A stretch of 64,000 nt of DNA from Cheiracanthium punctorium. Taxonomy: Eukaryota > Arthropoda > Arachnida > Araneae > Cheiracanthiidae. Where the stretch lies: NCBI GenBank assembly GCA_038373885.1, contig JAWZYV010019541.1, positions 496,001 to 560,000 of the forward strand, written 5' to 3'. Positions 45,189 through 55,829 of this stretch are shown here, one piece after another. Numbering within the stretch: the first letter of the stretch is position 1; every line of letters starts with the position of its first letter. The notes beneath the pieces were generated by a model that made no database searches, was not told the DNA's origin, and saw only the letters and a list, made by a program, of their open reading frames with translations. The position numbers and the translations under genes are program-made.

Positions 45189-46079
45189 TACATACCACAC
45201 TTAAAAATTTTTTAACTCAAAATTACACACATTGAATAGTAATAAGTGAACACTACTGGGGAAATTATTAACAATTATAAGCTCAATTTTTTATCACTCA
45301 GAGGAAAAAAGAACCACTTCAGTTTTTGCAAATAACTTTAGTTAAAAATCTTTTAAAGTGTAAATGAAATTTATATATATATATGCATATACTTATTTAT
45401 ATTAATTTTTCAAAGTTATACAAATTTTCCTCGAATCTTCTTTTTTCATCTTGCTGTTTTGTTTTTTTTTTCTTTATTCAGAAAATTATTTTTTTCATAA
45501 GATAAAACACATTTGTAAATAGAATATATGGTAAAAAACAATTTTAACCTGTTTAGGCAAGCATATATTTTTAATAATTAAAAAAATATCCAAGCAAGTA
45601 TCACTACAATTTTTTTAGAGGAAAAAAATGGCACCACCTGGTTGACATCTGACGTCATTATAGATCAGCGATAAATTTTTGCTCCTGCAACACTTCAAAT
45701 TCAATCGTGTTTGTTTGTTTCATTTGAATAAGCATTTGCTGTCATCTGACAAAGTGATCGAACTCTGGGAGGGAAAGCACTTTGTTTCGGAGAGGATTGT
45801 TTGCATTTTGTTAAAATCAGGCCCTTAAAATGGTCAAAACAGATTTTTTAAAATATTTCTCATTTTTGGGAACTTTTGACAGGTTTCTGTATTGAGTGGT
45901 TCATGAGAAGATAGCCTTAAATACATAATATACCTGTTTACTCTTGATAGTGTACGTATTCAAACCGCTTTCAAGAAGTTTGTTGTTCTGGTTTTTAAAT
46001 ACAACAAAAAAATGCATTTTTTTGGGGGGAGGGGGATAATTTTAAGTATTGAAATAAGTCTAAACTTAATTTCTATTAA
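45189..46079. other. No gene recognised
   Basis: AT-rich with short TA and T runs. 45,640-45,800 is more balanced in composition but no frame is convincing. Confidence 0.35.
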
Positions 46080-46145
46080 CTAGGCAGCACACATAGGTTC
46101 TTTGAATGTCAACAGACATTCAGAGAGCCTGTGTGTGCTGCCTGG
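46080..46145. ncRNA. 31-bp hairpin, RNA-pairing through G.U wobbles (candidate small-RNA hairpin)
   Basis: Bases 46,080-46,110 pair with 46,115-46,145 around the loop AACA. Every position pairs, four of them as T/G (G.U in RNA): 46,081, 46,094, 46,098 and 46,102. In DNA the arms differ only by these transitions. The loop is unusually short for a typical pre-miRNA. A snap-back transposon remnant is an equally good reading. Confidence 0.35.
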
Positions 46146-48424
46146 GTCATGTCTTCAAGAGAAATTTGACATGCATGCAAATTCATCAATCTTACTGAAG
46201 TGAATGACATTTTATAGATTACACACAGATCCTACTAGAATAGGAAACCTAAAGAAGAGATTAGTGAAAATAAAATTTAATGTGTAACATGCCAAAAATA
46301 AAAAAGAGTAACTCATATATTGCAGAGTAGGTAGTTATTTTTCAGCAACAGCTATAACTGTTAGAGAAATAGGCTGTTTAGATTTATGCTTATGGTTTAA
46401 TGTTTTCTATCTATTTTTTATTTCGACTTTTTAACGATTCAATTATATATTATTTTTTATTTAACTTTGAAATTTCCAACACAAACTATTATATTTAAAT
46501 GTGTCAATCATTTTCTTGATCCTCAATTTTACTTTACAGTGAAAATTGAGCAATTAGCAGTTGGTAAGAGTATCAATATTTATTTTGTCAAGATAACTAA
46601 ATAAAACAAAGCACAGAATGGTAGAATCTAATGTATGCCCCATTAGGTTTGCTTTTAGCAATGTCAGCTGATATTTTTTATAGCTACTGATCCAGAGAAA
46701 ACCAAAATTATTTTTAAGAGTTAAAGCATACTGATCTCAATGAAAATATGATCCTATTTATGAATTCTTTTAAATATAATTGGGTAATTTATAATTAATA
46801 TGAAATAAATTTTACAGACCGAACAGAAGCCATTATCTTTAGGCCTTTTATAAATTATATTTTGAAGTAAGGTATGCGGAAATACATTCAATATTTTAGT
46901 ATTTCAAATATAAAGCCAAAGGATACAGTCCCCATTGAACTTTCAAACTTTAGTTTTCATTTAATATGCAGATGAACCCCTAATAAAAATAGATTACTAT
47001 GTAGAATAAAAGAGAGCATTTACTGAAGTAAACTATCACTCTTGTGTCAGTGTAGCAATTACAACTCAAAAAACACTTTTGAACCAGGTTCTCTTCTCAA
47101 TCCCTTCACTGCATCATAAAAAGAACATTAGGAGCAAAACTCTCTAATCTCTACTACAAGAAATTCCAAGCAAAAAATTATATTTTCATTTAAATGGTGT
47201 TCTTTTAAGTTAAATAACATAAATTTAATAAAAAATTGTGAAAAAGATTTTTATAAATATATTTTTCGAATGGTAGCAGCATGATTTTTAAAACTCTTCT
47301 AAATATTAAAAATAAAACTTTTTAATAAGTTACTTTGTATCTAGTGAAAAAGCATACATTTTCTTACATATAAGTGATAATTATTCATTTTTTCTTCTTT
47401 ATTAAATATCATTAAAATAGCGTATAAACTTATAAATAGAAATAGTTTTCATTGTTGACTTCATCCATGTTGCTTCTAAAATATTTTTCATCCATTAATG
47501 CTGGCATCTATGTACTTAAACTACTACAATTATTAATTAAAGGTACAATTAATGGTTTTAGGACTTCAAAATTATATTTTGAAACATTTTTTCTCGTAAA
47601 AAAAGTATTTAAAGGATGGTAGTATATATGCTACCATGGGCATTAGAGGTTTAAGTTTGTCCAAACACCTACGTTGCAACTATTACATTGCTTTCGACAT
47701 TTGAAATTTAATGCATAATATGCAAATAGGCACATACCATTTTATAAGCATATATCTTTTGATTTTGAATATATTATAGAAACCTAACTTAAACCTTTAA
47801 ATGCCGCACTATGATCCAGGATTAAAAGATAACTAATTCAACAAAATTACATTAGAATACACGCATAATAACTATAAAATAAAAAAATTCTTTCCCTGAT
47901 TTCTTGAGTGTCCCACTTTTGGAACATTGGCATGTAATGCTATCTTTTCTCTTCTTTATTTGCTTCATGTAAAAAACAAAATGCTGTGTGATAAATCTAA
48001 AATTTTATGCAGTAATTAAGGTTTACTTAATAATTTGGTGCGAAATGAGTAAAATTTAAGCAAAACTCATGAAAAAAAAAATGTAATTTAAAAATTAGTA
48101 TGATATTTTATAAGCAATGTAATGCAAAAATGTATAAACGAACAATACAAATAATTTTATGCTTGCAGACTCTTGATTAATAATACCGATATTATAAATA
48201 CACGCAGTTTTAAAAATGTAAAATACCTTATCAAGAAAGAGTAAACTATTTTATTCTTTAGAGGGTGCTTAAGATTTCGACCAGTAATACAAAAATTTTA
48301 AAATGTGCTGAAACATCAATTTCTTTTTATAATTTTATAGCAGTATTTCTCTATGTCAATGATATGGTGGAAAGCGTACATGGAGCATTTTGTTGTATTC
48401 AAAACACATGTTTATAGTATCTAC
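46146..48424. other. No gene recognised
   Basis: Long AT-rich stretch. At 47,640-47,660 and 47,785-47,805 the words GGGCATTAGAGGTTTAAGTT and (complement) CGGCATTTAAAGGTTTAAGT are inverted and may be the ends of a small MITE. At 47,924-47,941 GGAACATTGGCATGTAA matches the termini of the 51,414 element. Confidence 0.35.
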
Positions 48425-48590
48425 TAGCTGCCTTCGGCGACCCGTTTTGACCACCGATGGCAGCTTCGCAGACAAAATGTGCAACCTAGAGCACACTGGC
48501 TGCTTCGCGACTGGCTTGTACAACCTACGGCACACAATCTCTTCGCAACTGAAATTTGCAACCTGCAGGTCGTCCGCCAGCTAGTAATTA
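48425..48590. repeat. Repeat with TACTAGCTG ends and ~37-bp internal units
   Basis: ACTAGCTGCCTTCGG at the left and (complement) ACTAGCTGGCGGACG at the right are inverted. Inside, a unit with CTTCGC...TGCAACCTA...GCACAC recurs about three times. Confidence 0.5.
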
Positions 48591-48599
48591 AAGATTTAC

Positions 48600-48950
48600 A
48601 ATAAACAAAATAAACGACATGAAAATAACCTAAATAAAAGCTATGAAAACCAACAATGTTGAAATCAAAATCTATCAGGTTAAACGAATTCAAAATTAGA
48701 CAAATGCTTATGACAAAAACTTATGTCACCAAAAACAATCTAAAACACTCAATTAAACACTTCAAAATGAAACAAACGCTTATGGATTTGTGACAAAAAT
48801 AAAACAAATGTTCCAAAACAATCGAAATAAAAGTTACAATCCAACAACATTGAAATCAAAATGCATCCATTTAAACAAATTCAAAATTAAGCAAACGCTG
48901 TCACCAAAACAATCTAAAACACTCAAACACTTAAAATAGGATTTCACAAA
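48600..48950. repeat. Tandem duplication, ~194-bp period
   Basis: AATAAAAG(C/T)TA, TTGAAATCAAAAT, ATTCAAAATTA and GTCACCAAAA(A)CAATCTAAAACAC appear in the same order starting near 48,633 and 48,827. A poly-A run follows at about 48,993-49,011. Confidence 0.65.
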
Positions 48951-49172
48951 TGTCACGCTGTTAATGTTTACAAAACACTCGGCTGAGATCAATGGAAAAA
49001 AAAAAAAAAAAACATGACTTTCACAAACCACAACAAATACGATTTTCTCATCTCAAAGAGTGTTGCTAATTTCTAAAAAAGAATTCCTACAAATATGTGT
49101 TTAAGTGTTGTGCAAACAAATTTTACACATTGTCAATAAATTTGCCTAAATCTATCAAATTTTTAGTTAAAT

Positions 49173-49252
49173 TAAGGTGACTATATTTTTGAATGTAAAA
49201 TTGAGGACATGTCCCCAAATCTGAAACACAATTGGGGACATTGTCTAATTAA
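49173..49252. mobile_element. Truncated hAT MITE (TAAGGTGAC family)
   Basis: TAAGGTGACTATATTT and the following ACATGTCCCCAAAT block match the left end of the 50,343-50,644 MITE. The right terminus is missing. Confidence 0.5.
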
Positions 49253-49829
49253 TGAAATAATTAACAGTAATCTAATTAAAAAACAATGTCATAATTAAAA
49301 ATTGTACCCAATTGCTTTTTTACATTGCACTGTTTGTCACACAAAAGGAGTATTTTTGCCAGTGTATGGATTCATCTAATTGATCTAAGCCAGGGATTAC
49401 GTTCCATGATTTTTTTTTCAAAGATTCAAGGAATGATTCCACACATGCCGCTTCGCGACAGAGTTAACAATATAATTCATAGATGTTGCCACCTCTCGTC
49501 GATCTTGCTCATCGATCTTTGCTTCGCTTGTGTTTACTTTTTCAAGGCGCAATAGCTTACTAAATATTTAGAGTTGAAATTACCTGCAACTTTGAAAAAG
49601 GTTCATTTTTTAGAGATCTTTCGAACTGTACAAAAAGTTTTTCCTTTTAATTAGAGATAAAAATGTCGTTTTTATCAAAATTTCAACATGGCCACCAGAT
49701 GCACCAGGAGCGATGAGTCGAACCTGGCACCGTTATATTCAGGACTTTTATTATTTAGATTTTTCATGCTAAAAAATGCCCTTACCATGTAACTGCATAA
49801 TGTGCATATGAATTTTTTGCAGACTTTTA
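49253..49829. other. No gene recognised
   Basis: The frame at 49,325-49,555 has no recognisable domain. No termini found. Confidence 0.3.
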
Positions 49830-50692
49830 CTGCAATGGGTGATCAAATGAAAAGGTACGAACCGACGTAAAAACATAACAGGTAAATATTTGCATATTCC
49901 GCCATGGGAGAATGTAGCGAGACATTGCAGGATTGGATTGGGAGTATCTGACTGGGATCGGGGCATGCGCAGGAGAGAGCAGAGGCTCTTATCAAAAGCG
50001 GCATCCAAATGATGCGGCAGCTCGTATGAGGACAGGTTGGCGTTCACGTTGCAAAATTCAACGATTGAGGAGCAGCGACGTGTTATTCGATTTCTGACAG
50101 CAGAAAGTGAGAAACCAGTAGCTATTCATCACCGTATGATGACCATATACAGAGAAAGCTGTGTGTCCCACAAGTCAATGAGAAAACAGAGTGCCCAAGT
50201 GGGGACAGATTAATGATCCACCCTACAGTCCGGACATGGCCAAAGGAATTCTGGGAACAAGGAATACTTCGGTTCGTTCATCAGTGGGATCATTGTGCTC
50301 AGGCCTATGGTGCATACTTTGAATAAAGTCTTCATTTATACCTAAGGTGACCATACGTCCTCGAAATTCGAGGACAGTCCCCAAATATAGATCTTTCTTT
50401 CATTTCGTCCCCAAAAATACTTTGTCCTCAAATGTCCCCAAATTTAAAGATTTGTACTTTTTTATTAGAGCTCATTTTTAAGTATCAAGCTCAATCAAGA
50501 TTTAAAGTATGGGTATGCATGGTAATATGTTGTGTCCTCGAATAAGTCCCCCAAAATATTTTCTAGTGTCCCCAAGTTTTCCTTGGATTCGAGGACAATG
50601 CTTGATTTGTCCCCAAAATACTGTTTAGAAATATGGCCGCCTTATTTATACCCACATTGTCGTTTCGTACCTTTTCATTTGATCACCCCTTG
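49830..50692 (+). pseudogene. mariner element, internally deleted, holding a hAT MITE
   Basis: Inverted termini share GGTGATCAAATGAAAAGGTA at 49,838 and, inverted, ending at 50,687; TA flanks both sides. From about 50,062 the plus strand reads IEEQRRVIRFLTAESEKPVA and IHHRMMTIYRESCVSHKS, a mariner N-terminal helix-turn-helix. Near 50,262-50,325 it reads QGILRFVHQWDHCAQAYGAY, the mariner C-terminus. The catalytic middle is deleted. A hAT MITE (50,343-50,644) sits just after the C-terminus. Confidence 0.75.
50343..50644. mobile_element. hAT-type MITE, 302 bp (TAAGGTGACCATA ends)
   Basis: TAAGGTGACCATACGTC and (complement) TAAGGCGGCCATATTTC are inverted and the interior repeats TGTCCCCAAA words. 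The 8-bp duplication tttatacc is perfect (50,335-50,342; 50,645-50,652). Confidence 0.85.
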
Positions 50693-50699
50693 TAATGGG

Positions 50700-51413
50700 C
50701 ACAGGGTACAGGTATAATGTTGACTTAGGCTTTGTCTAAAATGAATTTAAATTAATTTCTCTTCTAAAATTGTATTGTCCACAGATGTCTCCAGATGTAA
50801 TCAGCTCAAATACTATCATTTATTTCTTCTTCATCAGTAATGCACCAGTTTTCATCAAGGGGCAATTGACAAATATGGATTAACTCATTTCAATGTGATT
50901 AACTCATTTCAATCGTCCAATAAAGAATTTCTTTTAAATCAACACTGTCTACAGTTAGAAATTTTTTAGACTGCACCATCTACATTGTTGCTACTTATAT
51001 TTATATAAATTTTTACTGAAATGGTCTCTGAAAACTGCAGAGCAAAGAAAGAAAATCGAGCATGTAACTTTATGTCACTCCCTCTCACATGTTCCCTCTA
51101 CGTAAAAGACTTAAAAGAAATAAACCCTTCTGAAGCATACAGGTTCATTGCTAACAGAAGAAGCAGCTATCTGAGCTCAAATCAGAGGAATGCAGTTCTA
51201 ACTAACCAGTTAAAGGGGTGAGAGATAAGACAATTTCCCCTTAACTTCCCCACCCCCACCCACACACCAGTCCTTAACCCTTCAAAAATAAGTAGCATAC
51301 TGTTAATGCCTTTGACAGACTTATGTTTAGCAGATATAAGCACTGAATGCCTTAAAATCTAATAAAGCAACCCAAGCAACACATACATGTGATATCCCTG
51401 ATTTCGTGTATCG
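50700..51413. other. No gene recognised
   Basis: The frame at 51,021-51,221 (66 residues) is open but shows no domain or splice context. I regard it as unproven. Confidence 0.3.
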
Positions 51414-51781
51414 TTACATGCCAATGTTCCTTTTTTGGAACATTCCACTTTTATGCAAGATTAAGGAAAGATATCTTGCTATTACTTGAATTTCTTTTAT
51501 TACCTCTTTGAATTTATCCTTTGGTAATACAACAGTGGAATTTTTTGGGTGAATTTGAATTTTAGGGAATTTTATAGAATTTATTTCTTGTTTACTGTGA
51601 AAATTGTAAAAAAAAAAAGTGGATTTTTAGAAATTTTATATTTGAAAAATAGATAATATATCAAAAAATCAATCAGACTTTCAGTAATAAGCTGTATTTT
51701 TTTCAAACTCGAAAATACAACAGTTTAGTTTTTAAAAAAATATTAAACATTATGTTCCAAAATAGGAACATTGGCATGTAA
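51414..51781. mobile_element. Candidate MITE with TTACATGCCAATGTTCC ends
   Basis: TTACATGCCAATGTTCC (51,414-51,430) is perfectly inverted at 51,765-51,781. Each terminus also folds on itself (TGTTCC...GGAACA). One more terminus-like copy occurs at 47,924. The right end is followed by AAGGTTAA. No clear target duplication. Confidence 0.5.
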
Positions 51782-52718
51782 AAGGTTAATATATTATCAT
51801 AAACTCATGCTCTAGTGATTTTCCATATTTTAAGAAAATAATTTTTCATTTATTCCACTTGAAAATGCCTTTTCTATTCGATATGGAAAAGAAAATGAAT
51901 TTTCCTTTTCTATTCCATATGCAAAAGAATGATCATGATAATCCATCATGTCTATGATAATCCTTAGACATATTTTTTAGGACACAGCATGCATACGATG
52001 CAGTATTAAATGCAAAACACCAAAGTTTCTTTGACCTTAATTTCAAAGAATTTAACAGAACAAAATCAATTCAACAACTTTCCCTTATTTTACAGGTCTA
52101 TGGAATTACTGCACAAGCAGATAAATAATTCACAGGGAATCAAGCAGAATTAAGTAGCAACACAGACACAGTTTGAATAGTATAAATTTTCTCAAGCTCT
52201 TTGGGTAAAAATGGGGAGATGGAACTATTACTCTTGTTTTACAAACACACATATTAAGTTATTAGAGATTGTACATAATAATATCACACACTGCTGAAAT
52301 TCCAAATTTATGTCCTAGAGTTATTATACTATTACTAAGTTAAAAATATCTTATATTTCTTTTAAAATTTTAGAAGAAATTTCAGGTATTTTTAACTTTT
52401 TTAATAGGATTTTGTCGCCTTTTATGTTTTTATAAACTATTGTACAATTCAAGTTCTTTAGAAAAACATTTCTCCAACTAAATCATAAGACCATGAATAT
52501 AAATTTGAAGAATCAAGGTATACCACTGTATATTGTATCATTCCTCAATTTACACAAGTGTCGAAATCTCTTGGTAAAAATGAGGAATTCAATTCCATAA
52601 AGAAATTTAATGTGTGGATCACAAATGATTCAGTTTCAAAAAATTAGGTTGTAAATTTGAGAATTCCTGCTTTAAAAAATTCATTTTGAAGCTCATAAAA
52701 AAACCTGCAAAATTTTCT
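51782..52718. other. No gene recognised
   Basis: AT-rich DNA without supported features. Confidence 0.35.
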
Positions 52719-52761
52719 GAAAAACTTAATAATAGCATTTTATGCTATTATTAAGTTTTTC
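52719..52761. repeat. Perfect 19-bp inverted repeat, 5-base loop
   Basis: GAAAAACTTAATAATAGCA (52,719-52,737), loop TTTTA, then its exact complement (52,743-52,761). It lies 33 bp from a piggyBac-type element. Confidence 0.85.
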
Positions 52762-52797
52762 ATAATTTTAAAGAGCATTTTATGAAAACAGTCTTAA

Positions 52798-53517
52798 CCC
52801 TCTGGGTGCTCATCCTGCAATTTCCACGGGCAACTCAAATGTAGCAAAATTTGTTCATCCTGTGATTTTCGTGCGCAGGTATTTTTCTTCCTTTATTGAG
52901 GAGCCTATCTCACTTTTTCACCGTTTAACCAGTGAAATAAATTACATACAGTGTTAGATGTTTAATTTAGGTTTTGACCAACAGTTGTCGTAGTTGTCCA
53001 CTAAATTGCGGCATTTGAAGGTACTAGGTATTTACATTAACTTCACTTGTTGGCTCCTTTATCTAATCAGAAATGGCTGCTAGAAAATGTTCAGCAATTG
53101 ACAGAGTATATATTCTGGATGATTTATCAGATTCTGAAAGTGATTTTAGTTTTGATAGTGATATAGATTTTTCGGACTGCTCCTCGGATGGCAATGAATC
53201 TGATCATGATTCAGTAAACTTGCAAAGCGTTAGGCAATGGTCCAAAATTGATAGGATTTTACTTTTTTATATTATGTAATAAATAGAAATTAACTGTGAT
53301 TCAATTGAAATTTATTTTAAAAAAATTTTGTGATAATATCTGAAATTGGTTTTTCTGACATCTTAGTTTCTCATGATAAAAATCTACATAAAAAATCTTT
53401 TCTAGAAAGAAAAAATGCATATTTCAATTCTCTAATATATATAGATAAAAAATTTGAAAAAAAAAAAATACATAATTTTTGAAGCAATTTCAGTTCGCAA
53501 ATTGAGCAGTCAGAGGG
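52798..53517 (+). mobile_element. piggyBac element, 720-bp deletion derivative
   Basis: TTAA on both sides (52,794-52,797; 53,518-53,521) brackets inverted ends CCCTCTGGGTGCTCA and TGAGCAGTCAGAGGG. It carries a short coding remnant typical of the piggyBac transposase N-terminus. Confidence 0.85.
53073..53279 (+). pseudogene. piggyBac transposase N-terminal remnant, 68 aa
   Basis: The frame starts MAARKCSAIDRVYILDDLSD and continues with an acidic serine/aspartate run (SESDFSFDSDIDFSDCSSDG). This is the disordered acidic leader seen at the start of many piggyBac-like transposases, here preserved with its ATG. The DDD catalytic domain and the C-terminal Cys-rich region are deleted. The rest of the frame (LQSVRQWSKIDRILLFYIM) is probably read-through into unrelated or deleted sequence. 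A role as a short peptide is not suggested by anything visible. Confidence 0.65.
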
Positions 53518-53521
53518 TTAA

Positions 53522-54325
53522 GTTCAGAATTTCAGCAATTTCAAAAGTACATCCCTTGAGTTATTGCTAATAATTACAAAAGTATTTTATTAGATGACTT
53601 TGAATATTTAATAAAGCGCTTTACTAAATACAAAATTTGTAATTTCCCAATTTGTCAAGACAGTTTGTAATTTACAAAAATATACTGAAGTTTAGCTTGC
53701 TGACTTATAAATTGTCTGAGGAAATTTTGCATGTGAGAAAGAATATTCTAAATACAGATTTTTTTTTTTTTTTTTATGATTCTGGTTTTTATCTAGAAAA
53801 ATCACTCGAAGTTCCATTACTAATGTACAGATAATAAATACAATATGTATCATGTACAGATATATAATATGTTGCATACAACATAATGTGTTAAAAACTT
53901 ATGTATATTTTTGAAACACAAAGAAGGAAAACATTATACAGTATCATCTTATTTCAAATTTTTATAAGTACTGCTAACATAGTCTAATATTTTAACAATT
54001 TTTACAAGCGGTAATTCTGAAGCGTATAGTTAAATTTTTGTACACATTTCATATATCACAGAAGTTATATTAATTATTAACATTTTAATATAATCATTGT
54101 CTGATTAAAAAGACAGAACATGGGCACACATATATTGTATCTAAATGCCAGTTTGATACATGTCTTCTTAAAAAAAATAACAATACCTATAAGAAATATA
54201 CAAAAAACTACATCAAAAATATAAGTTGTCTTACACCAATAAAGCAGCATTTGTATACCAAAAGATGAATCTTCGCTTCAAAATTTACAATGATAATATC
54301 AGCTAAGGAGCTTCATTATTTATAA
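53522..54325. other. Probable 3' UTR or intergenic DNA of the minus-strand gene
   Basis: No coding seen. If the exon at 54,496-54,326 is a terminal coding exon, its 3' UTR would lie here. I found no clear minus-strand AATAAA. Confidence 0.3.
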
Positions 54326-54496
54326 TCACGTGACATTATTTAACTGGCATAGCAATGATAAAATCATTTCTTGTAATGTCTGTGGTTTACAATATTCTTC
54401 TAGCCAACTAAACACACATGCAGATAATTCACCAAAATTCGCCACGGAGATAGAGGAATTAAATGACTGAAACAATGAATCACATATTGCTTGAAA
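54326..54496 (-). CDS. Putative 3'-terminal coding exon of an unidentified host gene
   Basis: On the minus strand a long pyrimidine tract (about 30 T) ending in CAG at 54,499-54,497 is followed by an open, phase-0 frame of 56 codons ending in TGA (54,328-54,326). It reads FQAICDSLFQSFNSSISVAN, then FGELSACVFSWLEEYCKPQT and LQEMILSLLCQLNNVT. Its balanced, amphipathic, helix-like composition and lack of any lesion set it apart from the transposon debris around it. I do not recognise the protein. It could be a HEAT/ARM-like helical C-terminus. Upstream exons would lie at higher coordinates beyond the 55-58 kb transposon, and I did not identify them. Not a transposon domain that I know. Confidence 0.45.
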   Translation of the reverse strand, partial: FQAICDSLFQSFNSSISVANFGELSACVFSWLEEYCKPQTLQEMILSLLCQLNNVT

Positions 54497-54499
54497 CTG

Positions 54500-55037
54500 A
54501 AAAAAAAAAAAAAAAAAAAAAAAAAATTAAAGATAAATAAAAATGTATCTATAGGTTTTAAATACATTTCAAACAAATAAATGCAAATTACACTCTAGTT
54601 AGAATGTTAACAATTTGTAAGTTTGATTTTCATCAAGCATGATAAAACAGAGCCTCTGCTAGCTTTCTAGAGATTATTATTATTTTTTTCAAGCTGTTCA
54701 CAAAGCTGAAGAAGGAATTTATATACTGAATATATATATAACTAATAAGTAAAACACAAAGTATATACTGCAAATATGACATACCCCGCATGAAAAAATA
54801 TATAACTCACATGCAAGAATTACAAACCTCGTGTGGGAAAGGGGAAAAGAAAAACCAGATGCTGAGCCAAAGTATAATTAAACAATGTGATAATAGAATG
54901 GAAATTCTGTGTGTCATAGCTGCATGTGCGCATTACAAATAGGATATCTTCTCTATAATTATTTATGGATGCTTGATTTGAATCTATATGCTATTTTACC
55001 ATTGGGAAATTATTTTTTTATATACATATATTATATA
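54500..55037. other. Intron-like DNA
   Basis: Begins with a poly-A/T tract of about 30 bases (the polypyrimidine tract of the exon above). No other supported feature. Confidence 0.35.
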
Positions 55038-55829
55038 TACAGGGTGTCCAGTGCTAACACTGTGCAATGGCTATTTCCTAAACCGTTAGTCAGAGACACA
55101 TAGTTCCAATTGCAAAAATGCTTTAAATATTATAATTTATTATATCAGAAACATTTGAAGTCAATAAATAAATTCCTATAAAATTTATGAAATTTAAATT
55201 TTTATACGGTCCCCCGTCCTTATACGACAAAAATTCACCAAGCCATGAAGCAACAAACATTTTGACTTAAGTCACTTTTCCACATTAAAAAATGTCCCGT
55301 TACGGTGAGCCGTTAGGGATCTGTATAAATATTGAAATTTTAAATTATAGGTTTCAATTTAATTTTCTGGCATTATGCGGAGAAAGAAGAAAAACTAATT
55401 TTAGAATACTAATCTATTAGCAGAAGGTTATAGCGAGGCTCTAGAAAAATTTATCCGGGGTCTTTCAAAAATCTTTTCTCTAAATAAAGTAACAGAATTT
55501 TAATAAGTTGTGTAAATAAATGTTTTGTCGAAACAATGAGAAATATATTAAAAGATAGAACATCTAAACTTTTAACAAATTTTTGAGTGTATTTGAATAA
55601 ATTGAAATGAAATATCGTGCTTCAGGAAAAATGGTTGGCAGACGATAATTGCTCGAGATTCAGTTTTCCTGCTGATATGGCAACACATGATAAATATTAA
55701 ATTTTAATATTTTACTGAAAAACTGTTGTTTAAGTAACTTTGTTAGGGTTTGTCTAAAATTCATGATATTTGAATTTGCAGCTTAGAGTATAAAAAACAA
55801 AAGATGATGTTTAATACTAATGAATACAC

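Noticed and set aside
45451..45500. Pyrimidine tract as a splice acceptor
   Set aside because: No open frame follows on the plus strand.
51021..51221. 66-residue plus-strand frame MVSENCRAKKENRAC...
   Set aside because: Compositionally plausible, but no domain, splice context or conservation can be judged, so it is reported only as unproven.
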